From positions 124,001 through 188,000 of the forward strand of contig CANKLE010000003.1 of assembly GCA_947483075.1 (NCBI GenBank): 64,000 nucleotides of DNA. The letters run 5' to 3'. Position 1 is the first letter of the stretch, and each line of letters starts with the position of its first letter. The DNA comes from Flavobacteriaceae bacterium (GTDB lineage: Bacteria; Bacteroidota; Bacteroidia; Flavobacteriales; Flavobacteriaceae). Shown here piece after piece: positions 28,762-37,714 of this stretch. The notes under the pieces are model-generated. The model made no database searches. It worked only from the letters and a program-made list of their open reading frames with translations, and was not told where the DNA came from. The translations under genes were made by a program, and so were the position numbers.

Positions 28762-29574
28762 TTAATTTGTCGTAATGTTGGGCAAATGTTGCAATTCAAT
28801 TGGGCCAATAAAAAGATCACAATCTAATGCTGAAACGCGTTGCTGTATATCTTGTAGCAGCTCTTTTGTGTCGGCATATTCTATTAATAAAATTGGTTTA
28901 GGGAACCATTTTTTGATATTCAACACGTTTGTGCTCCGTTCGTTCCAGCGATCCGTGTCGCTTAACTGGTATTCTTTCAATTTAAAATCATAATGCGAAG
29001 CCACCGATTCTATAGCAATGGCCGAAATAAAGTCTTCTGTTTTGGGGAGTAATTCCAAGCCAGCGTTTTGCATTAATTTTTTGGAAGGATATTTTGATTT
29101 AATCGTTTTGATCATCTGAACTAGGGCGCCACTTTGTTCTTTCTGTGGACCATATTGCGAAAAATTGTCGATGTTGTCTAGAAACAAACCATCATAGCCT
29201 GAGGCAAATAAATCGGCAATCACATCGAGTAAGATTTTTACCGTTTCGGGGGATTCTAAATTCAGATAATGGCTGTCCCAAAGCTCGTTTTTACCCACTG
29301 TATATGGTGATATTTTTGAGTAATGATCTGCATTTGAATTGACTTCTCCCAAACTGATATAGGCCAGCACTTGCTTATTGTGTTTCTTGAACACCCTTAC
29401 GTTACTAGGCAAATAATGTTTTGGTTCTACAATCAAAGTTTGGTAGCCTTTTATTTGCGCTGGATCTAATTTTGCATAGCAAATCAGGAAGGCAGGGCTG
29501 TTTTCATCAGATCTACAAAAGGGTGTAAAAAAGACAGCCGGCAACAAATAAAACAAGATATTAGTAAGCAGCAT
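28762..29574 (-). CDS. GH114/PelA hydrolase-like endo-alpha-1,4-polygalactosaminidase family protein
   Basis: A 270-residue protein with an N-terminal signal sequence (LLTNILFYLLPAVFFTPFC; Cys20 could also be lipidated) and a TIM-barrel of the TM1410/GH114 type, the fold of the PelA hydrolase domain that cleaves GalNAc-rich Pel polymer. Conserved features are AYISLGEV (Glu77), GYDGLFLDNID (Asp133, Asp136), MQNAGLELL and AIAIESV (Glu189), which match the catalytic acids expected of this fold. It overlaps the 3' end of the pelG-like gene by 14 bases, indicating translational coupling. In Pseudomonas this domain is part of PelA; here it is a separate gene next to the deacetylase protein. Confidence 0.85.
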   Translation of the reverse strand: MLLTNILFYLLPAVFFTPFCRSDENSPAFLICYAKLDPAQIKGYQTLIVEPKHYLPSNVRVFKKHNKQVLAYISLGEVNSNADHYSKISPYTVGKNELWDSHYLNLESPETVKILLDVIADLFASGYDGLFLDNIDNFSQYGPQKEQSGALVQMIKTIKSKYPSKKLMQNAGLELLPKTEDFISAIAIESVASHYDFKLKEYQLSDTDRWNERSTNVLNIKKWFPKPILLIEYADTKELLQDIQQRVSALDCDLFIGPIELQHLPNITTN

Positions 29575-31174
29575 AATAATAGTAATCTAGATTTTTAAAG
29601 TAATCTAAGATTGCTTTTACAGTTAAAAAAGCAAATAACCCTGCACCACATAACATCCCAATTACACTGTATTCATAGCCCACAAATCGACTTAAAACAA
29701 ATCCAACAACTATATTCAACAAGGCCGCATACAGAATAGACTTTAGCGGTTTTATTGTTTGCCCTAAGGTAAATAAATAGAGTGAATTCAACATGCCCCA
29801 AGCCAAAAGGATATACCCTAACCCGCCTATCACAGTAACTTTTAGACTTAAGGGGTTTATGGCATAATGAAACTGACTGGAGAAACCCCAAGACGCATTG
29901 ATGATAATAAATACGGCGGCAAACGCCAATAAACTAGTAATGAAAAGAACCGAAACCTGTTCCCAATACATACTTCTAATTTTAGAATTAAATAAATCTG
30001 GCGAATTGTGATCGGTTGATTTTTGATTCACATCCATAAAACTGGTAAACGAAGCAATGGCATATTCTAATACTCCAGCAAGTAATAAAAAAATCAAAAT
30101 GGCCAAATCCATGCCCAATTCGTAATCTTTTTCGAAATAAACCAAGAAAGGTAAATTTCCATTTATTCCCGATGACCAGGCCAAAATTCTATCAATAAAA
30201 AAGAAACCGTACAACACCAATCCATAAAAAAAGTACTGGTAATTGTGGTACAATACAACGGGAATTTTAAGCGTGGTATTTACCGATTGGGATTTATCGG
30301 TATTGAAATTTTGAAAAAAGATAACCAAAAATATTTTGGCTATTAAAATAACAATACCAATGCCAATCCAATGGGTTTGGTAAATGGTTAAATCGGTGTA
30401 ATTTTTTAAGAATAAAGCCGTTGTTGTGCCAGTCATAATGGCAACGGTAATTACCCAACGTTGTTTAATGGTATGAAATGGCGCAATCATAAGCAACAAA
30501 GTGCCAATTAAAAACGCGTAGGTGAAGAGAATTAATAAAACGTCAAAAGGATATAAGTGAAAAAAGAAATTCACAAGCAAGATGAGACCAAGAACGGCAA
30601 AGATGCTTAAAATTCCAACCTTGTGTAAAAAATTAATGGTCTTACGCACCATTTCGTAATCGTGGTAATTCCAATAAAAAGAAGCTTGTTTGCCAATAAC
30701 CTGAACATATCCACCTGTAGAAACAAGACCGATTATAACGCCCAATACAACTGCAGTAGATTGAATCGGATTGAAACCCACCCAAGTCCATAAAGAATAA
30801 CCGAAAAGTATGATGGTGGCAATTTGAATAAAAACAGGCAATAAATGAAGTAAACCTAGGGTGTAGTATTCGAAAAAGATTTTTATTTTTAAAAAAATAT
30901 AATTTGAAATTTCATTTTTTACGGGTTCTTTTTCAGCCAATTCTATTTCCTTGGCGTTTTTTAATTCCGAAATTTCATTCTCGGCAATCAATTCTGCAAA
31001 AACTAGAGCTGCTAATTCCCGGATATTAGCAAAACCATAATCATGTTTGATGTCTTTATCACGTATTCCAAGCGACTCAATTGTTGCCGCGACTACCTGT
31101 ATACTCACGGGTTTGCCTATTTTTTCCTTGGCATTTTGTATAAGAGTTCGAATGTTCTTATAGTGATTTTCCAT
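29561..31174 (-). CDS. pelG: PelG-like polysaccharide transporter with N-terminal extension
   Basis: A 537-residue inner-membrane protein of the MATE/MOP-type PelG family, about 12 transmembrane segments. Signatures include STGGYVQVIGKQASFYWNY-like (STGGYVQVIG), YGLVLYGFFFIDRILAWSS, EYAIASFTSFMDV and the family-typical C-terminus NLDYYYYAAY. It would move the Pel-like chain across the inner membrane with PelF. Unlike the roughly 456-residue Pseudomonas PelG, it carries about 90 extra soluble residues at the N-terminus (IRTLIQNAKEKIGKPVS...ISELKNAKEIELAEKE) of unknown function. It lies 121 bases downstream of pelF with its own promoter-like sequence at 31207-31236. Confidence 0.85.
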   Translation of the reverse strand: MENHYKNIRTLIQNAKEKIGKPVSIQVVAATIESLGIRDKDIKHDYGFANIRELAALVFAELIAENEISELKNAKEIELAEKEPVKNEISNYIFLKIKIFFEYYTLGLLHLLPVFIQIATIILFGYSLWTWVGFNPIQSTAVVLGVIIGLVSTGGYVQVIGKQASFYWNYHDYEMVRKTINFLHKVGILSIFAVLGLILLVNFFFHLYPFDVLLILFTYAFLIGTLLLMIAPFHTIKQRWVITVAIMTGTTTALFLKNYTDLTIYQTHWIGIGIVILIAKIFLVIFFQNFNTDKSQSVNTTLKIPVVLYHNYQYFFYGLVLYGFFFIDRILAWSSGINGNLPFLVYFEKDYELGMDLAILIFLLLAGVLEYAIASFTSFMDVNQKSTDHNSPDLFNSKIRSMYWEQVSVLFITSLLAFAAVFIIINASWGFSSQFHYAINPLSLKVTVIGGLGYILLAWGMLNSLYLFTLGQTIKPLKSILYAALLNIVVGFVLSRFVGYEYSVIGMLCGAGLFAFLTVKAILDYFKNLDYYYYAAY

Positions 31175-31206
31175 GCGCCACTATTTTTGTTTAGTCAAAA
31201 TAAGTG

Positions 31207-31236
31207 CAAAAATAGATGAAATTGTTGTAAACACAA
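31207..31236 (-). promoter_or_regulatory. Bacteroidota-type promoter upstream of pelG-like gene
   Basis: On the minus strand TTG (31236-31234), 19 bases of spacer and TATTTTTG (31214-31207) match the TTG-N19-TAnnTTTG consensus. The predicted transcript start is about 25 bases before the ATG at 31174. This would let pelG and the genes downstream be expressed apart from pelF. The AAACAC/GTGTTT arms around it could form a small hairpin. Confidence 0.55.
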
Positions 31237-31295
31237 GCGCTTTCGTGTTTATATAACATTTAAATAGGCGGTTTTTTTTTAAGGAATGTTTAACC

Positions 31296-32834
31296 TTATT
31301 TATTCATCGCGCTACTCAGCAAACTAGTTGAGTAATTTGGCGATGCAGAAACAGCAGCTTGGGCAGCAAATGCATAGGCTACTTCATAATTGCGAATAAA
31401 TTTTTCAATGGTAAAATGAGCTATCACTCGCTCTCGGGCTGCTACCCCCATTTTTTTTCTCAATTCAGTATCTTTTAGCAATTTTATGACACTCTGACCA
31501 ATGCCTTCATGGTCTTTGGGCTTGCAAATAATTCCGCATTCTTCGTTTAAGGCTTCGGTAACTCCGCCTACATCTGTTGCAACTACGGGTATTCCGCAAC
31601 TCATCGATTCGATTACGGTATAAGGAAATCCTTCAGAGATAGAAGTTAAGATAGAAATATCTCCCTCACAATACAATTTTTGTGGATTATTGTGGTGGCC
31701 GGCAAAAATAAAATTCTTTTCTAATTTTAATTCTTTAATCAAATTAGTACACGCTTTGGTATAAGCCGGAACAGCATTGTTGTCGCCATAAATCAAGAAA
31801 GAAACATTGGGTATTTCTTTGACTACAACCGCACAAGAGCGAATCATGGTGAGTATGTCTTTCAATTCAAAAATACGGGCAGCCGCAACGACCGTAGGTA
31901 TATTTTTAAGCTGACTAGGTTTTTCTGCCGGAACAAATAGATTGTGATCAATGCCATTATACACCACATTAATTTTATCAGGATTGGCGCCATATAACTT
32001 TTCCCAAGAAATATTAAATTTATTTACCGATAAAATTATATCGGTTTTATGGTAGGCCAGTTTTGTAATGCATTCGGAAAACTTTATCAAAAAGTTTTTC
32101 AAGAAAAACGAATACTCCGAGGTATTTATCGCAATCAAACGTTCGCGAATAAACACTCCATGTTCGGTTGCAATAATTGGGGTGCCGTATTTGTACTTCA
32201 AAATTAAAGCCGGGAGAACAGGAAATCCAGACAAAGAAATATGCGAAACGTCCATTTTGGGCACCTGAATTGAGATGGGCAATAAAAACCTATACAACCA
32301 ACGCATCGCGACAGTAAAATCAAACAAGCTGGCCTCATAATTAGCATCTTGGGCAATAACATGGCTTATTGTATTTTGAAAAGAAGTCCAAACAGGCAAA
32401 CTTTTCATCGTCTTTTTGTAGTCGTATTTCTGAAAAAACCGCCACATTTGAAATATGGTTTCATCAATCTCATTTACATTGGCCTGTTCTTGAAAAATCA
32501 AATCAATCAATTTTTCAAATAGCGGAACAAATACTGTAATCACTTCCGCTTCGTCCTCTTTTACTTTTCTAGAAACAATTTTGTAGTATTTTTTATCCTC
32601 TGTGTTTAACTCGCTGGGCTCCAGCGGAGACCACATGGGCAACTGAATTACTTTCTTGACCGATGGGCTCAATTTAAATTTAGGAGTTTCTTCGTAGTTT
32701 GCGTTTACCGAGTAAAGTGTATAATTTACATTTTTAACTTTGTCACACAAAATATGTGCCCAGGTAGAAACGCCGCCACCGTTGAAGGGATAAGTTCCTT
32801 CAAAAATCATCATTACCTCCAATTTCTTTTTCAT
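31296..32834 (-). CDS. pelF: PelF-like GT4 glycosyltransferase
   Basis: A 512-residue cytoplasmic glycosyltransferase. The N-terminal half resembles the DUF3492 region specific to PelF (MIFEGTYPFNGGGVSTW, then the long insert with IQLPMWSPLEPSE). The C-terminal GT4 half has VVYNGIDHNLFVP, VVAAARIFELKDI and the EX7E motif EGFPYTVIESMSCGIPVVATDVGG. PelF polymerises UDP-activated N-acetylhexosamines in Pseudomonas. It is the first gene of the Pel-like set in the direction of transcription. A GTG-free, ATG start at 32834 fits the family N-terminus. Confidence 0.9.
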   Translation of the reverse strand: MKKKLEVMMIFEGTYPFNGGGVSTWAHILCDKVKNVNYTLYSVNANYEETPKFKLSPSVKKVIQLPMWSPLEPSELNTEDKKYYKIVSRKVKEDEAEVITVFVPLFEKLIDLIFQEQANVNEIDETIFQMWRFFQKYDYKKTMKSLPVWTSFQNTISHVIAQDANYEASLFDFTVAMRWLYRFLLPISIQVPKMDVSHISLSGFPVLPALILKYKYGTPIIATEHGVFIRERLIAINTSEYSFFLKNFLIKFSECITKLAYHKTDIILSVNKFNISWEKLYGANPDKINVVYNGIDHNLFVPAEKPSQLKNIPTVVAAARIFELKDILTMIRSCAVVVKEIPNVSFLIYGDNNAVPAYTKACTNLIKELKLEKNFIFAGHHNNPQKLYCEGDISILTSISEGFPYTVIESMSCGIPVVATDVGGVTEALNEECGIICKPKDHEGIGQSVIKLLKDTELRKKMGVAARERVIAHFTIEKFIRNYEVAYAFAAQAAVSASPNYSTSLLSSAMNK

Positions 32835-32903
32835 AGGCAGCTCAAAATGCGTACAAATTTCTGAAAAAAATTGACTTGATTTACATGGAAAATCAATTTA
32901 TCC

Positions 32904-34436
32904 TTATTCCTCATACAATCTATCGCGTATTAATTTTCCGATTAATAACGTCAGCTTTAATTTATAATCTTCAATAAGCCACTCGCAGTAATTTTTACTG
33001 CAATGACTCAAACAATTGGCGTAGCGTTTCATTCTACTTTCGATGTCTGGAATGAGCTCTTTAGCGAGTTGTTTGGCTTCGCGTATATCGGCAGAGTTAT
33101 CTACACACATGTTTGCATGCTGCATTAATGATTTTTCGAGCACAATTTTTGAGCGTAAATTTTTGGCAATTACTTCTTTGTGTTCGGCATCTACATCAAA
33201 CGAAATGTCGGGCGTATTTTTAAATTTAGCCCTGAGTTCGGGAGGCATTTGGTATTTAAAATGAATTTCAATATCGATATCGTCCCGTAAATTTTCTAGA
33301 TAATACTCCGGAGATTTAAAGATGTGTTGCCAATCTACGGGTTCATTCCACAAGCCAAAACGAGCGGCATTATTGCCTAAATCGATGACTGTAAAATTAG
33401 ATTTATGCGGCAGTTTGCGCGATCCCCGACCAATCATCTGAAAATACAACGTGAGTGATTTTGTAGCCCGATTTAAAATGATCGTTTCCACTGTGGGTTC
33501 ATCAAAACCGGTTGTTAAAATACCCACAGAGGTCAATACGGCATCTGGTGTTTTTTTAAACCAACTTAATATTTCTTTTCGATCTTCGTTAGAACTGGTG
33601 TTGTCCAAATGCCTTATGGGATAACCGGCTTCACGAAAGGTTTCATAGACATATAAAGAGGTATTGATGCCATTATTGAAAATAAGGGTTTTGGTACCCA
33701 AGGCTTTTTCTGAATAAGCATGCAACAATTTTTCCTGCATCAGCATATTCGAATACAAATCATCGGACGATTTTACCGTATAATCTCCATTTATACCCAC
33801 TTTTAATGAGGTAAGCCCAACATCATAACTATAGGTAGTTGCTTTGGCCAAATAGCCTTTTTGAATTAAGGATTCGATGGGGTCTCCTACAATCAGTTCG
33901 TCGTAATTATCATGCATGGGCATTTTAATATTTGAACTAAGGGGAGTTGCTGTGACACCCAGTATAAAAGCGTTTTTGAACGAACTCAACAACTTTCTAA
34001 ACGAATTGTAATGGGCTTCGTCAATGATTACTAATCCTATGTTGTCTAGATGTAGCTTGTTGTCATTGATTCTGTTTTTTAAGGTTTCGACCATCGCTAC
34101 AAAACAAGAGAATTCGTTTTGATCTGGTAGCTCCTTGATTTTGCTGTTGATGATTTTGTTGCTAACATCAAAGCCTTTGAGCATTTTTGAAGTTTGTTTG
34201 CACAACTCAATACGATGAGTAAGCACCACCACTTTTTTTGAACACTGGGTTAAGTACCGACGAACAATCTCTGAGAAGATTACTGTTTTACCTCCACCTG
34301 TTGGCAATTGGTATAGCAAGTGGTAATTGGAGGGTTTTGAATCTAGTCTTTCAAAAATGGCATCAATATCTCCTTGCTGGTAGCCGTAAAGTTCCTTTTT
34401 TTCTTCTAATTCTTGTTCGAAATGAGCTGAAAGCAT
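32904..34436 (-). CDS. DEAD/DEAH-box superfamily 2 helicase
   Basis: A 510-residue SF2 helicase of the type I restriction/Ski2-independent DEAD-like group. Motifs in order: YQQGDIDAI (Q region), PTGGGKT (Walker A, near residue 45), VVLTHRIEL (Ia), IIDEAH (II), GVTATP (III), then the helicase C domain with TLIFNNG, SVGILTTGFDEP (V) and QMIGRGSR (VI). About 130 C-terminal residues are helical and have no recognised domain. Proteins of this type are conserved in Flavobacteria, probably in nucleic acid repair or RNA handling; no restriction or defence genes are adjacent. Confidence 0.88.
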   Translation of the reverse strand: MLSAHFEQELEEKKELYGYQQGDIDAIFERLDSKPSNYHLLYQLPTGGGKTVIFSEIVRRYLTQCSKKVVVLTHRIELCKQTSKMLKGFDVSNKIINSKIKELPDQNEFSCFVAMVETLKNRINDNKLHLDNIGLVIIDEAHYNSFRKLLSSFKNAFILGVTATPLSSNIKMPMHDNYDELIVGDPIESLIQKGYLAKATTYSYDVGLTSLKVGINGDYTVKSSDDLYSNMLMQEKLLHAYSEKALGTKTLIFNNGINTSLYVYETFREAGYPIRHLDNTSSNEDRKEILSWFKKTPDAVLTSVGILTTGFDEPTVETIILNRATKSLTLYFQMIGRGSRKLPHKSNFTVIDLGNNAARFGLWNEPVDWQHIFKSPEYYLENLRDDIDIEIHFKYQMPPELRAKFKNTPDISFDVDAEHKEVIAKNLRSKIVLEKSLMQHANMCVDNSADIREAKQLAKELIPDIESRMKRYANCLSHCSKNYCEWLIEDYKLKLTLLIGKLIRDRLYEE

Positions 34437-34510
34437 TGTGGTGAGTAGATTTTTGCAAAACTACAGTATAAAAACGATTGCCCCTACTCTTTCGTGAAAT
34501 AGTTTGAAAT

Positions 34511-35023
34511 TTAATCTATTTCCGAGAAAAACTGATTAAATGCAGAAGCATTAGGCCACTTTTGCGCCAAAACTTCTCGGGTTATCTCTGAAATTCGATC
34601 CTGAAATTCATACATCATACCATTTAATTGAATGAATTTTACTCCTTGCTGGTAGCTTACAAATGTACTTGTATAAAAGGCGGCTTGTTTAGGCGGTTTC
34701 TCTGCAGCATAGGTTTGGGCAATTTCTATAGAAAACAGCATAATATCAGCCAACACAAATGGATCTACTCCTAAACTCAAATAGTGCTTAATGATTTTTT
34801 GCGCAGTAGATCGTCTAAGCTTGGGCTTTCTGGTTGAAACAGGAAAATATTCGTTGGCTATTTTGGCTCGTGCCTCTGTTGCTAATTTCTTTTCGTTGGG
34901 ATTGAACACAAAATCATAATATACTTTTACCGCACTAAATTTATCATACAGCACGAGCAATTGGGCTTCTAATTGAGATTTTGTCAATTGATTGGCGTAC
35001 TTTTTTAAATCTGATTTACTCAT
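34511..35023 (-). CDS. DUF6155 family protein
   Basis: A 170-residue conserved protein of unknown function. The N-terminus LKKYANQLTKSQLEAQLLVLYDKF, given here as LTKSQLEAQLLVLYDKF, followed by VKVYYDFVFNPNEKKL, matches the DUF6155 pattern I remember. It is all-helical by composition, with no signal peptide or membrane segment. It lies 74 bases upstream of the helicase gene on the same strand, so they may be co-transcribed. No function can be given. Confidence 0.65.
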   Translation of the reverse strand: MSKSDLKKYANQLTKSQLEAQLLVLYDKFSAVKVYYDFVFNPNEKKLATEARAKIANEYFPVSTRKPKLRRSTAQKIIKHYLSLGVDPFVLADIMLFSIEIAQTYAAEKPPKQAAFYTSTFVSYQQGVKFIQLNGMMYEFQDRISEITREVLAQKWPNASAFNQFFSEID

Positions 35024-35102
35024 TTACAAATAAAAATTAAACGTATTGCTGTTTTGCTATTGCTTGATTGCGATCGAAATGATACTTTCGCAAATAAAAA
35101 AA

Positions 35103-35372
35103 ATGAGTAAAACTTTTAAAATTATTGCCAAATTAGAAGGGTATTCCTTGCTGATTTTACTCTTATTTGCCATGCCAATGAAATATATTTTTGGTCAAGA
35201 AATTTTTGTTAGGGTAATTGGGATGACACACGGAATGCTATTTATTGCTTATATTTTTTCGGCAATATACCTAAAAATTGAAGAAAACTGGAACGCATTA
35301 AAAACAACGCAAATCGTATTGGCTTCGGTAATTCCTTTTGGAACTTTTTATATTGAAAAAAAGTATTTTTAA
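35103..35372 (+). CDS. DUF3817 family small membrane protein
   Basis: An 89-residue protein starting MSKTFKIIAKLEGYS, with three hydrophobic segments and the family features LEGYSLLILL, MKYIFG, GMTHGMLFIAYI and a C-terminal PFGTF. DUF3817 (YdzA-like) proteins are inner-membrane proteins of unknown function. I use the ATG at 35103; an upstream ATG at 35046 would add 19 residues not seen in the family. It is divergent from the DUF6155 gene. Confidence 0.8.
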   Translation: MSKTFKIIAKLEGYSLLILLLFAMPMKYIFGQEIFVRVIGMTHGMLFIAYIFSAIYLKIEENWNALKTTQIVLASVIPFGTFYIEKKYF

Positions 35373-35475
35373 TTTTTTTAATACCCAAATAACAAAAAGT
35401 AAAAACCTGGGTGTTAATTAAATCTATTTTAAATGCTATTTTAAAGTAAAATACATTGATTTTTAATCTTAAAAA

Positions 35476-35505
35476 TTTGTTATAATTACTTTTCTCTTAT
35501 ATTTG
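35476..35505 (+). promoter_or_regulatory. Strong Bacteroidota-type promoter for OmpA-family gene
   Basis: TTTG at 35476-35479, an 18-base spacer and TATATTTG at 35498-35505 fit the TTTG-N17..20-TAnnTTTG consensus exactly. The predicted transcription start is near 35512, which leaves an untranslated leader of about 37 bases before the ATG at 35549. This is the best promoter match in the window, as expected for an abundant outer-membrane protein. Confidence 0.75.
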
Positions 35506-35548
35506 CACTTAACTTTTATAGGCACCAAACTTATAATCTCTATTTATT

Positions 35549-36931
35549 ATGAAAAGAATTCTATTGGTAATTACATTAGCGTTGCTTACTTCAAATAGTA
35601 GCTTTGCGCAACGAAAGCAAAGAACGGAAGAAGAATTACAGCCCTTAGTAAAGGCAAAAGATACAGCTACATTCAACTTGTGGACAATTGAATTGTCTTT
35701 AGGTCAAAGTAAAGGTGTACGTCCTTATACACCGGGTTATTTCAGTAGTAATGCGAATTCTGAGTTAGGCTCTATCAAAGCAAACAATATTAGTTTGGCA
35801 TTTCGCTACATGTTGTCTTCTAAATTCGGATTTAAATTCGATTTGAGTTCAGACCGCTTAAAAAACAGTACCTATTACAGTGCTCAAAATACAGAAGGAA
35901 GTTTGCCTTTTGATCTTCAACAATATCGTTTTGGTATTCAAGGAGTTGTAAATGCATCCCGATTATTTGGTGTGGTTGAACAATTCAATCGTTTTGGTTT
36001 GTTATTTCACGGAGGTTTAAGTTATGCAAGAGTTACTCCCAAATATGATTCTCCAGTTTATGGGGAAGTCGACAACTACAACAAGACCGAAAACAATATG
36101 GGTATAATTTTTGGTATTACTCCCGAAATTAGAATTACCAAAAGAACGGGCTTAATGTTTGACATCAGCATGATCTCCAACTTCAGACAGCATTTTGCTT
36201 GGGACGGGCATTATTCAGAAGCACAAAACAATTTAGCTGGTCAGATGCTAAACGGATCTCTCGGATTAACTTATTCTTTGGGCAAATTTGCTGACCATGG
36301 CGATTGGGCGATTATCCCAAATAAAAAATTGCAGGAAGTTGAAGATTTGCGTAAACGCATAGATGAAATTGAAACCTTAATGAATGACACCGATAAAGAT
36401 GGTGTTCCTGATTATTTGGATGTCGAAAACAATTCTATTGCAGGAGTTGCTGTTGACACCAAAGGAAGAATGGTTGATTTAAACAACAATGGCATCCCTG
36501 ACGAAATGGAAGCTACTCTTGCACGTTCTTTTGCAAGCAAAGACAGCGTAGCTAAAGCAAATGAAACGCCTAGTAATTCTGCCTTAGTTACTAGATTTAT
36601 TAACGATGGTTATATTGCAACTTTCTTTGATACAAACAAATCAAAACCAACCAACGTTTCTACTGAAGGTATTGATTTTATGTTAACTTATTTACGCAAC
36701 AACCCAACTGCTTCTATAGACATTATAGGACATGCAGACGAAACTGGCGACAGTGTGAAGAATGTTAAATTATCTAACGATAGAGCCGTTAGCGTTAAGA
36801 ATATCCTAATTAAAGGCGGTATTAGCGCTGATCGATTGAACGTAGTTCCTGCAGGCGAAGACAGCAGTGTTGATTCAACATCAGCAGAAGCAAATACTTT
36901 AGTAAGACGTGTTACATTCAAAGTAAAATAG
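35549..36931 (+). CDS. OmpA-family outer membrane protein
   Basis: A 460-residue protein with a signal peptide (cleavage after SSFAQ), an N-terminal beta-barrel region (about 40-245), a short calcium-binding thrombospondin type 3-like stretch (DTDKDGVPDYLDVENN, DLNNNGIPDEME, about 275-325) and a C-terminal OmpA peptidoglycan-binding domain (about 345-460, with IDIIGHADETGDSVKNVKLS and RVTFKVK). It should tie the outer membrane to the cell wall. It has a consensus promoter upstream and an intrinsic terminator 24 bases downstream, so it is probably a single-gene transcript. Confidence 0.92.
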   Translation: MKRILLVITLALLTSNSSFAQRKQRTEEELQPLVKAKDTATFNLWTIELSLGQSKGVRPYTPGYFSSNANSELGSIKANNISLAFRYMLSSKFGFKFDLSSDRLKNSTYYSAQNTEGSLPFDLQQYRFGIQGVVNASRLFGVVEQFNRFGLLFHGGLSYARVTPKYDSPVYGEVDNYNKTENNMGIIFGITPEIRITKRTGLMFDISMISNFRQHFAWDGHYSEAQNNLAGQMLNGSLGLTYSLGKFADHGDWAIIPNKKLQEVEDLRKRIDEIETLMNDTDKDGVPDYLDVENNSIAGVAVDTKGRMVDLNNNGIPDEMEATLARSFASKDSVAKANETPSNSALVTRFINDGYIATFFDTNKSKPTNVSTEGIDFMLTYLRNNPTASIDIIGHADETGDSVKNVKLSNDRAVSVKNILIKGGISADRLNVVPAGEDSSVDSTSAEANTLVRRVTFKVK

Positions 36932-36950
36932 TTACTTACCTTATAAACAG

Positions 36951-36982
36951 AAAAAACACCTCGTTATTGAGGTGTTTTTTTT
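36951..36982. terminator. Bidirectional intrinsic terminator
   Basis: Stem AACACCTC (36955-36962) and GAGGTGTT (36969-36976) with a six-base loop, flanked by an A-run on the left and nine Ts on the right. It can end the OmpA-family transcript on the plus strand and, through the A-run, the minus-strand transcript of the gene at 37071. Confidence 0.85.
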
Positions 36983-37070
36983 TATATATATCCAATAGCT
37001 TTTTTGCTTGTGCAGATTTACTCGTTTTATTAGTTCATCCACCAAAAGGATATACAAAAGTTTCGCTTTA

Positions 37071-37571
37071 TTATTCTCCTTCTTCTGCAGACTCTGTAGC
37101 TTGATCTGCAGCTTGAGAAGATGCAGTTGCAGTAGCTCGAATTTCTGTATGACGAATTTCACCGCCAGATGTGCCTACTTCTTTACCCACAAATGTGGCA
37201 ACTAACGCCAAAAGCAAAGTAAAATAAGCAACCATTTTTGCGAAACTGCTTTTTTTGGCATTTAAGAAAATGGTTAACAGCGAGAAACCACCTAATGCAT
37301 AAACTAGTATCGCAAATTTTTCAGCGATTTCTTCGTGTTCGTGAATAATTCGGTGACCAACTGACGGGAGATCTTCTACTAATTCTTCTGCGCCCTCTCC
37401 GGTGTACATAGCCAGGAATCCGGTAAGTGCGGCAATACAAAATAAAACATAGGCAGTAGTTTGCAGGGTTTCCTTCTTAAAGACCAGGCCAACAATTAAA
37501 ATGCCTAAACCAAAAATTGTTCCAATAATTGGAAAATGATTTACAACTAAGTGATAATGTGCGTCGTTCAT
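37071..37571 (-). CDS. DUF2231-like four-TM membrane protein
   Basis: A 166-residue inner-membrane protein with four hydrophobic segments. The N-terminus HYHLVVNHFPIIG, with clustered histidines (His5, His7, His12), resembles DUF2231-type proteins, some of which are thought to bind heme. A loop has three more histidines (GHRIIHEHEE). The C-terminal tail of about 30 residues is rich in Ala, Thr, Ser and Glu and probably disordered. Function unknown; it is a monocistronic minus-strand gene between two intergenic regions. Confidence 0.6.
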   Translation of the reverse strand: MNDAHYHLVVNHFPIIGTIFGLGILIVGLVFKKETLQTTAYVLFCIAALTGFLAMYTGEGAEELVEDLPSVGHRIIHEHEEIAEKFAILVYALGGFSLLTIFLNAKKSSFAKMVAYFTLLLALVATFVGKEVGTSGGEIRHTEIRATATASSQAADQATESAEEGE

Positions 37572-37714
37572 AATTAACTTGTTTTATAGATTGCTATTCA
37601 TTTAAATTGATGTAATGTACAAATAAAAAATATCCCAATTCATGATATTTATCAAGCAAAAATGAGTAGGTACTTTACAGATCAAATGCTTATTTTTGTC
37701 GAAACTATAGCTGT

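Noticed and set aside
32904..34436. Helicase as part of a restriction or defence island
   Set aside because: No methyltransferase, nuclease or other defence gene is nearby; neighbours are conserved small proteins and the Pel cluster.
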